NCBI GenBank assembly: GCA_023229385.1
Contig: JALNZI010000033.1
Span: 1-11,979, forward strand
Length of the DNA: 11,979 bases
Direction of reading: 5' to 3'
From: Candidatus Omnitrophota bacterium
Lineage (GTDB): Bacteria; Omnitrophota; Gorgyraeia; Gygaellales; Profunditerraquicolaceae
Part shown: positions 1-6,025 of the stretch, piece after piece
Layout of the letters: each line of letters starts with the position of its first letter
How positions within the stretch are numbered: the stretch's first letter is position 1
Program-made: the position numbers and the translations under genes
The notes under the pieces: model-generated
The model's database searches: none
What the model saw: the letters and a program-made list of their open reading frames with translations, nothing else
Told to the model about the DNA's origin: nothing

Positions 1-55
1 ATAATACCTTCCCGTTAAGTGCGCCTTTTTTGCAGATTACACATTTTTTAAGCAT
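1..55 (-). CDS. rpmB: Partial gene, probable 50S ribosomal protein L28 (N-terminus only)
   Basis: Reading the minus strand, an ATG at 55-53 opens a frame that stays open to the window edge and gives 18 residues, MLKKCVICKKGALNGKVL. An ideal Shine-Dalgarno AAGGAG (complement of 64-69) sits 8 bases upstream of the start. The pattern C-x2-C-x-KG-x3-G-x-V at the extreme N-terminus matches the start of zinc-binding type L28 proteins of the large ribosomal subunit. Only the first residues are visible, so the identification rests on this short motif; another small CxxC protein is possible. A sigma70-like promoter at 148-175 on the same strand would give a leader of about 85 bases. The frame being a real gene start is much surer than the name. 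Confidence 0.55.
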   Translation of the reverse strand, partial: MLKKCVICKKGALNGKVL

Positions 56-126
56 TTTTAGAACTCCTTTTGGGTACCTTAATTTAAAATTTGGCGAAAT
101 CCTTACGAGCGGAACGAGTAAGGAAA

Positions 127-155
127 GTTTATGCTTTAAGTTTATTAAGTATACT
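127..155 (+). promoter_or_regulatory. Possible divergent promoter sharing a symmetric -10
   Basis: The plus strand carries TATACT at 150-155, in the same palindrome used by the minus-strand promoter. A -35 at the proper distance (127-132, GTTTAT) is poor. A start near 162 would leave about 16 bases before the ATG at 178. It is called mainly because of the symmetry of the -10 and the lack of any other promoter for the 78-aa gene. Confidence 0.35.
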
Positions 156-175
156 TGAAATTACGGGATTGTCAA
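148..175 (-). promoter_or_regulatory. Sigma70-like promoter for the minus-strand L28-like gene
   Basis: On the minus strand a perfect -35 TTGACA (complement of 170-175) is followed after 16 bases by the -10 TATACT (complement of 148-153). Transcription would start near 141 and read into the L28-like gene. The -10 lies inside the perfect 10-base palindrome AAGTATACTT, so the same bases also present a TATACT -10 to the plus strand. The -35 lies only 2 bases before the ATG of the divergent 78-aa gene. Confidence 0.7.
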
Positions 176-177
176 GA

Positions 178-414
178 ATGAATAATGAAATTGAACGAGA
201 TTTAGGGGAACAGCCGCTTGCTAAAATCATGGCTGAGCATGGATTTAAGTCCAATGATTTGGTAAGTAGTTCAACCGAGCAAATTACGCATAAGATGGTC
301 AGCCGGGCGGCCAAAGGCAGGCGTTTGAATTTGAAGATCCAATATCGAATTCTTAATGCCCTAAATAAAGCCGCAGGTAAGCAGTATGCATTAAAGGATA
401 TTTTTAATTATTAA
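178..414 (+). CDS. Small conserved-looking protein, possible helix-turn-helix, 78 aa
   Basis: The frame can be extended upstream to a TTG at 91, but that stretch has no ribosome binding site and runs through the -10 and -35 of the divergent promoter, so the ATG at 178 is preferred. Its own binding site is weak (ACGGGA about 9 bases upstream). The product is 78 residues, basic in its middle, with no signal peptide or membrane segment. It reads as successive short helices: residues 11-22 (LAKIMAEHG region), 24-31, 33-44 (EQITHKMVSRAAKGRR) and 47-60, ending KDIFNY. This resembles a Cro/CI-like helix-turn-helix layout, so a DNA-binding role is conceivable, but I do not recognise a named family. 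It lies divergent to the L28-like gene and 192 bases upstream of the AT-rich two-gene module. Gene reality is fairly likely; function is open. Confidence 0.6.
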   Translation: MNNEIERDLGEQPLAKIMAEHGFKSNDLVSSSTEQITHKMVSRAAKGRRLNLKIQYRILNALNKAAGKQYALKDIFNY

Positions 415-481
415 GTTTAAGGTATGTTATTGGAAGCTACCTCAGGTATGTTTTTTCGCTTAGTTTGGTAAGTGTGCGATA

Positions 482-523
482 TCTCTGTTTAACAATAAAA
501 TAGCTTGATTTCTCTGTAAAACA
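482..523 (+). repeat. Direct repeat pair in the promoter of the 59-aa/520-aa module
   Basis: Two 13-base copies, TCTCTGTTTAACA at 482-494 and TCTCTGTAAAACA at 511-523, agree at 11 of 13 positions and start 29 bases apart. The second copy fills most of the spacer between the -35 and -10 hexamers, and the first lies just upstream of the -35. This is where a repressor or activator dimer could bind. AT-rich DNA makes chance similarity possible. Confidence 0.4.
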
Positions 524-532
524 TGTTAAAAT
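505..532 (+). promoter_or_regulatory. Sigma70-like promoter with extended -10 for the two-gene module
   Basis: TTGATT at 505-510, a 16-base spacer, and TAAAAT at 527-532 preceded by the extended -10 dinucleotide TG at 524-525 with one base between. Transcription would start near 539, giving a leader of about 67 bases to the ATG at 607. No terminator is visible between the upstream 78-aa gene and this point, so read-through from that gene is also possible. Confidence 0.5.
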
Positions 533-606
533 TTAAACACTACGCAGCAAATCAATATTCTACAGTGTTATGATGAAGAAAAATCGGCTGATAAAGGGGG
601 GAAGTC

Positions 607-786
607 ATGGCAACTTATTCTAACTTTAGCTGTCCAATCTTAATCCAAAAACTTCAAGAACAATATGGTTATCAAGAAAAGAAAGAAGACCTTCCTTTTC
701 GTAAATCGCGTGATGTTTCGGAGTTTATCAAAGCAAAAGAGGAATCTGAAAAGAAGTCTCATTCTGCCAAGGTTGTATTTAAGTAG
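607..786 (+). CDS. 59-aa small protein of unknown function upstream of a peptidase-like gene
   Basis: The ATG at 607 has a strong purine-rich Shine-Dalgarno (AAAGGGGGGAAG, 593-604; AGGGGG is 6 bases upstream), which marks this as a genuinely translated frame. The product is 59 residues: an N-terminal part with one cysteine (Cys9, SNFSCPILIQKLQEQYGY region) and then a very charged, Lys/Glu-rich half that should be helical (residues 34-52) and ends KVVFK. There is no signal peptide, membrane helix or double-glycine leader motif. The stop at 784-786 is only 3 bases before the ATG of the 520-aa gene, and that ATG has no good binding site of its own, so the large gene is probably translated by coupling to this one. 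It could be a regulator, partner, inhibitor or substrate of the downstream peptidase-like protein; nothing in the sequence decides between these. No family recognised. Confidence 0.6.
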   Translation: MATYSNFSCPILIQKLQEQYGYQEKKEDLPFRKSRDVSEFIKAKEESEKKSHSAKVVFK

Positions 787-789
787 TGC

Positions 790-2352
790 ATGTCCGATCT
801 TCGAACCGCATCTGCCATAGATGTTCCTCAAGTAATTGATGCAAAGCCTGCATTTTCAAATTTCTCCTTTATTGAAAGCTTATTCGGAAACTTAGACTCA
901 ATTCGTAGGATTTTTTCGCAAGTTCGCTTCTTGGGGTATAAAACCCTTATTGTTGAACATATCGACAGTGTGGGCTTTTCAAAAGAAGATGATCTTGATT
1001 TACAGTCTGAAGGTATAAGTATAGTCTTAGATCCTTTAGTCAGAGTGAGTTTTTTCAGAAATGAATTTAAAAATATTGCAGATATTACTTCTCAAGATAA
1101 TAGCTCATTTCTTGGATACGCTATTCTCAAAAAGATTCCTCCGGATGGCCACTGGATTGTATTTGAGTCTGTTATAATCTCTCCTCGTCATGACAATAAC
1201 TATTTACACAAACTCCGTAAGTATAATGTTAATGTTGGAGGTAAGTTATTTAACGTTAAGGGAATTCTTTATTGTCAGCAAAATTCCTTAACAAATGTGT
1301 GCGCACATGCTGCTTTAAGGACTTGCATATCGATAATTACTCCTCCGGCAGATTTTAGCTATAGCTTAATGAATAAGATATTGCGGGATGGTGGAAAGCC
1401 GCATGTTTTAAAGCAAGGTTTAAGCATAGAGCAAATTGTTTTAATTTTAGAAAACTTAAACATTAAATATTCATTGCAAGTTTTTCCTCGCAAATTATCG
1501 CAAGATAGTAGTGATAAGACTCAGGTCAATGAAATACCTTACCAATCATTTTTATACAGTAGTATTGAATCTGGTTATCCTGCATTATTAGGTTTTAGTT
1601 TAGAAGAATTGGGCGCTCATATAATTCCGGTTTTTGGTCATACTTTTAATCAAGACACATGGGTTCCTAAAGCAAAAACATCTTATTTTGAGGTTGGTAA
1701 GGACACTCGATATGTTCCGAGTGAAACCTGGGTTAGCACGTATATATGTCATGACGATAATTTTGGGTCATACTATTGTTTGCCAAGGAATTATTTAACA
1801 AATGAAAATGAGATCACCGTTATTGCTTTAAGGCCCTTTAATGCGGAATTTGATGCAATTCTTGCTGAAGCTATTGCTGCTGATTATCTATATACATTAA
1901 AACCTATTATTCATAAAGAAGGTGAAACAAATGAGTGGGCTAAAAGACTTGATGGAGCAATAAATCAGAAGGGCGGCTGGTTTGTTTTAAGGACATTGTG
2001 CATGAGTGTTGAAGAATACATAGAACACTTAAGGCTACTTAAGGGTTGGGGTAATGAAACTATCCCTACGAAATTACTATCAGCCTTGAGCGCTGGTTTG
2101 CCGAAATTGCTTTGGGTTGCAGAAGTATCTTTACCCGAGCTCTTCCCAGCCAATAAAAGAAAGCTTGGCGAAATAGTACTTGATGCTGGTAAAGTTGCTA
2201 CTCCAAAACCTGATTTAGCGAACTTCGTTTTGGCGCGCATACTTAATAAAGTTTATTGTTTTGAGCGCTCTAAAGAAAATATTGGATTAGTAGAATACGA
2301 TGCTGAAATAAAAACGCATACAGATCTTTTTTCTACGCAGATATTGAACTAG
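790..2352 (+). CDS. Putative papain/C39-like cysteine peptidase, 520 aa
   Basis: I do not recognise a named family. The middle of the protein carries the layout of a papain-fold cysteine peptidase: Gln163/Gln164 (oxyanion-hole candidate), then Cys171 in TNVCAHAALR as nucleophile at a helix start, then a strand PALLGFS (264-270), then His277 in GAHIIPVFGH, and Asp289 or Asn287 as third member. Residues 1-155 form an N-terminal region ending in FLGYAILKK...VNVGGKLFNVKG, which looks like a beta-rich lead-in to the core. Residues 350-520 form a C-terminal region (helical around 352-370 and 407-440) with no recognised motif. There is no signal peptide or convincing membrane segment, so it is probably cytoplasmic. 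It follows the 59-aa gene by 3 bases. Base composition is far more AT-rich than the mla operon next door (sampled lines 23-32% GC against about 45%), which suggests acquisition. A structural, non-catalytic papain-like fold is the main alternative. Confidence 0.6.
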   Translation: MSDLRTASAIDVPQVIDAKPAFSNFSFIESLFGNLDSIRRIFSQVRFLGYKTLIVEHIDSVGFSKEDDLDLQSEGISIVLDPLVRVSFFRNEFKNIADITSQDNSSFLGYAILKKIPPDGHWIVFESVIISPRHDNNYLHKLRKYNVNVGGKLFNVKGILYCQQNSLTNVCAHAALRTCISIITPPADFSYSLMNKILRDGGKPHVLKQGLSIEQIVLILENLNIKYSLQVFPRKLSQDSSDKTQVNEIPYQSFLYSSIESGYPALLGFSLEELGAHIIPVFGHTFNQDTWVPKAKTSYFEVGKDTRYVPSETWVSTYICHDDNFGSYYCLPRNYLTNENEITVIALRPFNAEFDAILAEAIAADYLYTLKPIIHKEGETNEWAKRLDGAINQKGGWFVLRTLCMSVEEYIEHLRLLKGWGNETIPTKLLSALSAGLPKLLWVAEVSLPELFPANKRKLGEIVLDAGKVATPKPDLANFVLARILNKVYCFERSKENIGLVEYDAEIKTHTDLFSTQILN

Positions 2353-2437
2353 TTTTTTGTTTAAAATATGTCCATTCAAGACAAAGATATTTCGTAATAA
2401 ATCTTAGCAAAATTAAACGCCTCAACAGTATAATCCA

Positions 2438-2465
2438 TTGACAACAAGAGTGTTGGCTTTATAAT
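2438..2465 (+). promoter_or_regulatory. Consensus sigma70 promoter of the mla-type operon
   Basis: Perfect TTGACA at 2438-2443, a 16-base spacer and perfect TATAAT at 2460-2465. Transcription would begin near 2472, about 43 bases before the permease ATG at 2515. The -10 sits in a perfect 15-base AT-only palindrome (2459-2473), so TATAAT is also presented on the minus strand, but no matching minus-strand -35 is seen. Confidence 0.75.
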
Positions 2466-2514
2466 AATTATAACGACGAGAATTAACATACAGGACAACT
2501 GGAAAGAATAGTAA

Positions 2515-3648
2515 ATGCCGTTAGAAAAACTCACATTTAATTACTCTCAAGGCGATAACACTCTTTCGGTTAAGTTTAATGGCGCCTGGCAGATCTTCAC
2601 GAAAATTCCTCCGGTATCCGAAGCCACTTCGCAATTTTCAGTACATCCCGATATTAAAATCATAATCCTTGATACCACGGAGTTGTCCGCTTGGGATAGC
2701 AGCCTGGTTGTTTTCTTATATAAACTGATTAAGGAATGCCAGGGGAGAAACATTGAGGTTAGATATAATAATCCTCCCGAAGGTATGGAAAAAATAATAG
2801 CTCTTACTTTAACAAGAACCGATATAAAAATTCCTCCTAAGACAGCTGTAACAGACACATTCCTGGAAAAGGTTGGGGAGGGTTTTATCGGCATGGGGCA
2901 AGGTTTATTTATACTGCTGGATTTTTTAGGCGAGATTGTTCAGGCTTTCGGCCGTTTGATTATGGGCAAGGCGTATTTTCGTAAGGATGAATTTATGCTC
3001 CTTCTCCAGCGCTGCGGGGTAAACGCCCTGGGGTTAGTTTCCTTGATTAGTTTATTGGTAGGCGTAATCCTTGCTTTTGTAGGCGCGATGCAGCTTAAAT
3101 TATTCGGCGCACAGATTTATATCGCTGATATTGTTGGTATTGCCATGGTCCGGGTAATGGGAGCTGTGATGACCGGTATACTTATGTCAGGCCGCACCGG
3201 AGCAAGTTTCGCGGCAGAGTTAGGCATCATGCAGACAAATGAGGAAATCGATGCCCTTAAGACGCTGGGCGTTGATCCGGTTGAATTTCTGGTTATACCG
3301 CGGATTTTGGCATTAGTGATAATGATGCCGCTTTTGACGCTCTATGCAAACCTTATGGGTATGCTTGGTGGTTTTGTTATTAGCGTCAGTATGCTGAATC
3401 TTAATCCCGTAGAATATATTAACCATACCCAGGCTGCCGTAAAAATGAGTAATTTATGGGTAGGTTTAGCACATAGTATAGTTTTTGGCATTATTATCGC
3501 AATTTCCGGATGCCTTCGCGGCATAAGGTGCGAAAGAAGCGCTTCCGGAGTGGGAGAGGCAACTACCTCGGCAGTAGTTACTGCTATTACCGCCATTGTA
3601 ATTGCTACGGCAGTGATTACATTTATCTGCCAGGTTCTGGGGGTCTAG
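2515..3648 (+). CDS. mlaE: STAS-MlaE fusion: permease of an MCE/Mla-type lipid ABC transporter
   Basis: This is the inner-membrane permease of an MCE (Mla/Pqi-like) lipid transport system, with a cytoplasmic STAS domain fused in front. Residues about 5-105 are STAS-like: strands and helices around IIILDTTELSAWDSSLVVFL (49-68), with Ser62/Ser63 at the place where regulatory STAS domains carry a phosphorylatable Ser. Residues about 125-377 are the MlaE/YrbE domain, with membrane segments near 168-192, 203-225, 258-290, 314-336 and 352-375 and the family signature ELGIMQTNEEIDALKTLGVD (235-254). In E. coli the STAS subunit MlaB is separate; here permease and STAS are one chain, an arrangement known elsewhere in bacteria. 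The ATG is preceded by GGAAAG at 8 bases. The ATPase gene follows after 4 bases. Family assignment is firm; the transported lipid and direction cannot be read from sequence. Confidence 0.93.
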   Translation: MPLEKLTFNYSQGDNTLSVKFNGAWQIFTKIPPVSEATSQFSVHPDIKIIILDTTELSAWDSSLVVFLYKLIKECQGRNIEVRYNNPPEGMEKIIALTLTRTDIKIPPKTAVTDTFLEKVGEGFIGMGQGLFILLDFLGEIVQAFGRLIMGKAYFRKDEFMLLLQRCGVNALGLVSLISLLVGVILAFVGAMQLKLFGAQIYIADIVGIAMVRVMGAVMTGILMSGRTGASFAAELGIMQTNEEIDALKTLGVDPVEFLVIPRILALVIMMPLLTLYANLMGMLGGFVISVSMLNLNPVEYINHTQAAVKMSNLWVGLAHSIVFGIIIAISGCLRGIRCERSASGVGEATTSAVVTAITAIVIATAVITFICQVLGV

Positions 3649-3652
3649 TTTT

Positions 3653-4411
3653 ATGGGTATACCGGTAAAACCAATTATTGAAGTGCGCAATCTTGATTTG
3701 AGTTACGATGATTATATGGTAATGCGTAACTTAAATTTTACTGTTAACAAAGGCGAGACTTTTATAATTATGGGCGGCAGCGGTTGCGGTAAGAGCACCC
3801 TGCTTAAGGTTCTTATCGGTCTTAAGGAACCTGAAAAAGGCCAGGTATTCTATAATGGCGAGGATTTTTGGGCTGCAGATTATAGCCGGCAGCAGGAGAT
3901 GATGCGGGGTTTTGGGGTGCTTTATCAAAGCGGGGCTTTGTGGAGTTCTCTGACAGTGGGTGAGAACGTAGCCTTGCCTTTGCAGCTTTATTCAAGTTTG
4001 AATGCTTCTCAAATAAGGGATTTAGTGGAATTAAAACTTTCATTAGTCAGCCTGGACGGTTGCGCAGATCTCTATCCCGTGGAGTTAAGCGGAGGTATGC
4101 GTAAGCGCGCAGGGCTTGCGCGGGCACTTGCGCTTGATCCGGATATAATATTTTTTGATGAACCATCGGCAGGGCTTGATCCGATGAGTGCCAAGATGCT
4201 TGATGATCTAATAATCCAATTAAGGGAAGACCTGGGTTCTACCATTGTTGTGGTTACGCATGAATTGGCCAGTATTTTTGCGGTAGGCAATAATGCTATT
4301 TTTCTTGATGACCAGAGCAAGACAATGATCGCATCGGGGAACCCGAAAGATTTATTGGATAATTCTAAAGACCCGAAAGTCATTCAATTTTTAACCAGAG
4401 GTAGGAGATAA
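3653..4411 (+). CDS. mlaF: MlaF-type ATPase of the MCE lipid transporter
   Basis: An ABC ATPase of 252 residues, the usual length for MlaF. Walker A is GGSGCGKST (41-49), the Q-loop is Q92 in LYQSGALW, the signature is LSGGM (145-149, the Met version typical of Mla-type ATPases instead of LSGGQ), Walker B is DIIFFDEP (164-171, catalytic Glu170), and the switch histidine is His203 in VTHEL. All catalytic elements are present, so it should hydrolyse ATP to drive lipid movement through the MlaE dimer at the inner membrane. The start lies 4 bases after the permease stop, with a GGGGGT run inside the end of that gene as ribosome binding site, so the two are translationally linked. The C-terminus (KVIQFLTRGRR) matches the short MlaB-contacting tail found in MlaF proteins only in a general way. 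Confidence 0.94.
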   Translation: MGIPVKPIIEVRNLDLSYDDYMVMRNLNFTVNKGETFIIMGGSGCGKSTLLKVLIGLKEPEKGQVFYNGEDFWAADYSRQQEMMRGFGVLYQSGALWSSLTVGENVALPLQLYSSLNASQIRDLVELKLSLVSLDGCADLYPVELSGGMRKRAGLARALALDPDIIFFDEPSAGLDPMSAKMLDDLIIQLREDLGSTIVVVTHELASIFAVGNNAIFLDDQSKTMIASGNPKDLLDNSKDPKVIQFLTRGRR

Positions 4412-4422
4412 GGAGCGCGGGA

Positions 4423-5109
4423 ATGAGTAAAAAAGCTAATAAGACTTTAATCGGCGCGTTTGTAATCGGTGCGGTGTTTTTATTAATAATAGCGATAATA
4501 GTTTTTGGCTCAGGCACTTTATTCAGGCGTACCAACAGGTATGTTTTATTTTTTGACGGTTCGATTAAAGGGCTTTCGGTTGGGGCGCCGGTTGTCCTGC
4601 GGGGGGTAAAAATTGGCACTGTAAAGGATATCCATCTTGTCTATGATCGCAAGATTGAAGATTTGGCGATCCCCGTAATTATCGATGTTGAATCATCCCG
4701 GATAAAGAATCTACCTAAGAAGTTAAGCGTTTATGACTATAATGAATTGCTTGCCTCCGGGTTACGCGCAAAGCTGGATATTCAAAGTTTTATTACCGGC
4801 CAATTAATGATCGCTTTGGATTTTTACACAGACCGGCCGGGAAAAATCCACGATATTGCAAAGCAATACCCTGAAATACCCACGCTTCCCACATCCCCGG
4901 ATATCTTTGAGCTTATGGATGAATTACCGATAAAAGAAATAGCTGATGATTTAAAGGAGGCTGTCGGGGGGTTGAACAAATTGATAAATTCGGAAGGCCC
5001 TTATGGTTTAAATAGTACGCTTAAGGAACTCACTCAGGCAGTGCGTTCTATAAGATTGTTGGTAGAATATTTAGAGATTCATCCGGAAGCGCTGATCAAA
5101 GGAAAATAG
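4423..5109 (+). CDS. mlaD: MlaD/MCE-domain substrate-binding protein
   Basis: A 228-residue MCE protein: a short cytoplasmic Lys-rich tail, one membrane helix (9-29), and a periplasmic MCE domain (about 38-136) with the signature GLSVGAPVVLRGVKIGTV (50-67). Proteins of this family form hexameric rings that bind phospholipids and dock on MlaE. A helical region follows (160-225), ending IHPEALIKGK, a terminal motif I associate with Pqi-type MCE proteins that work with a PqiC lipoprotein, which is exactly the next gene. AAGGAG (4410-4415) is 7 bases before the ATG and overlaps the end of the ATPase gene. Single MCE domain, usual length, no damage. It is closer to MlaD in size than to multi-MCE PqiB or YebT. 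Confidence 0.93.
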   Translation: MSKKANKTLIGAFVIGAVFLLIIAIIVFGSGTLFRRTNRYVLFFDGSIKGLSVGAPVVLRGVKIGTVKDIHLVYDRKIEDLAIPVIIDVESSRIKNLPKKLSVYDYNELLASGLRAKLDIQSFITGQLMIALDFYTDRPGKIHDIAKQYPEIPTLPTSPDIFELMDELPIKEIADDLKEAVGGLNKLINSEGPYGLNSTLKELTQAVRSIRLLVEYLEIHPEALIKGK

Positions 5110-5126
5110 CTAAAAGGAGACTGATA

Positions 5127-5765
5127 ATGAAAAATAGGATTCTTAGGTTTTTAGTTTTTTCTGTTTTTATTTTTGTATTCAGCGGATGCGCGTCTATTTC
5201 TCGAAGCCCTTCCCCGAGGTTCTATAAGCTGGGTTCAATAACCCAAGAGCAGATAAGCGAGAAGTTTAAGATTGCCGGTGATGAGATTATCGGGGTAGGC
5301 CCGGTAAAGATTCCCGATTATTTGAACCGCCCGCAGATAGTAACGGTTAACAATAACCAGCTGATGACTTTTGCGGAATTTGACCGTTGGGGGGAGCCGC
5401 TGGATTTTGCTATCGGCAGGATTTTAAATGAAAACCTTATGCTGCTTATGGAATGCAAGGATATAGAAATATTCCCCTGGAACATGCTTATCCCGGTAAG
5501 GTTCCAGGTAGTCCTGGATGTTGTTGAGCTGGATGTGAATATGAATAAAGAGTTGGTTCTTACAACGCAGTGGTCTATATTGGATCTTAAGAATAAGAAT
5601 CTGGCTTTTAGCAAAAGGTCGCAGTTAAGGGAGGATGTTAAGCCGCATCATTATTCCGGTGTGGTAGCGGCCCTGAATACGGCTTTATCAAAGATAAGTA
5701 TTGAGATCGGTCAGGAATTATCGCGGTTATCAGACCACGAAAAAAAGCAATTTCCGAAAAGTTAG
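5127..5765 (+). CDS. pqiC: PqiC-like lipoprotein (ABC-type transport auxiliary lipoprotein)
   Basis: A 212-residue lipoprotein with a signal peptide (1-20), lipobox FSGC and acylated Cys21. The mature part contains RFYKLGS (31-37) and VGPVKIPDYLNRPQIVT (57-73), which are the recognisable landmarks of the PqiC/YmbA (DUF330) family. In E. coli PqiC sits at the outer membrane and works with the PqiB MCE protein, so here it is probably the outer-membrane or periplasmic partner of the MlaD-like ring. AAGGAG (5114-5119) stands 7 bases before the ATG, and the gene follows mlaD by 17 bases. No MlaA or MlaC gene is seen in this operon; this lipoprotein takes the downstream position. The symbol is by family resemblance, not by proven orthology. 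Confidence 0.85.
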   Translation: MKNRILRFLVFSVFIFVFSGCASISRSPSPRFYKLGSITQEQISEKFKIAGDEIIGVGPVKIPDYLNRPQIVTVNNNQLMTFAEFDRWGEPLDFAIGRILNENLMLLMECKDIEIFPWNMLIPVRFQVVLDVVELDVNMNKELVLTTQWSILDLKNKNLAFSKRSQLREDVKPHHYSGVVAALNTALSKISIEIGQELSRLSDHEKKQFPKS

Positions 5766-5789
5766 CGGGTAGTCTAAGAGGGGGCAGAG

Positions 5790-5948
5790 ATGAAGAAAAA
5801 TAAAATAATCGGGAAGTTGTTGTTAATGTTCGCGGTTTTTACGGTCTTAGGCATGGTTTTGGACAATGATACTTACTGGAGTGTTTATAACTATGCAACA
5901 TTAATATTCTTTCTTTCCAGCGGTATTGTTTTGTTAAAGCAAAAATAA
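5790..5948 (+). CDS. Small two-helix membrane protein, 52 aa
   Basis: An ATG at 5790 with a purine-rich site (AAGAGGGGG, 5777-5785) opens a 52-codon frame that ends in TAA at 5946-5948, 24 bases after the PqiC-like gene. The product starts with a Lys-rich MKKNKIIGK, then a hydrophobic helix (about 9-24), a short polar turn with DNDTYW (25-30) and a second hydrophobic helix (about 33-49) ending KQK. This is a plausible helical hairpin in the inner membrane with both ends cytoplasmic. The good binding site and the position in the lipid transport operon favour a real gene. No family recognised; a role with the transporter is only suggested by position. Confidence 0.6.
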   Translation: MKKNKIIGKLLLMFAVFTVLGMVLDNDTYWSVYNYATLIFFLSSGIVLLKQK

Positions 5949-6025
5949 GCGATAGAGATTTTCCTTCCCTGTATCGTTCTGAGGATGTCGTGTTAAAAGT
6001 AATCTGGAGGAGTTATAAAGGAAAA

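Noticed and set aside
91..177. N-terminal extension of the 78-aa protein from the TTG at 91
   Set aside because: There is no Shine-Dalgarno and the stretch coincides with promoter elements of both strands; the ATG at 178 explains the conserved-looking part.
433..457. Palindrome TACCTCAGGTA followed by a T run, as a terminator for the 78-aa gene
   Set aside because: The palindrome leaves a 1-base centre, so no hairpin loop can form, and no longer stem surrounds it.
570..623. 17-codon frame (two ATGs at 570 and 573) upstream of and overlapping the 59-aa gene, as a leader peptide
   Set aside because: It has no ribosome binding site, no regulatory codon run, and overlaps the much better-signalled frame at 607.
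1965..2240. 91-aa open frame on the minus strand inside the 520-aa gene
   Set aside because: No start signal or recognisable motif; it is a shadow of the plus-strand gene.
5950..5976. Inverted repeat CGATA...TATCG between the 52-aa gene and the serine hydrolase
   Set aside because: The arms are only 5 bases with a 17-base spacer and no extension; chance is likely.
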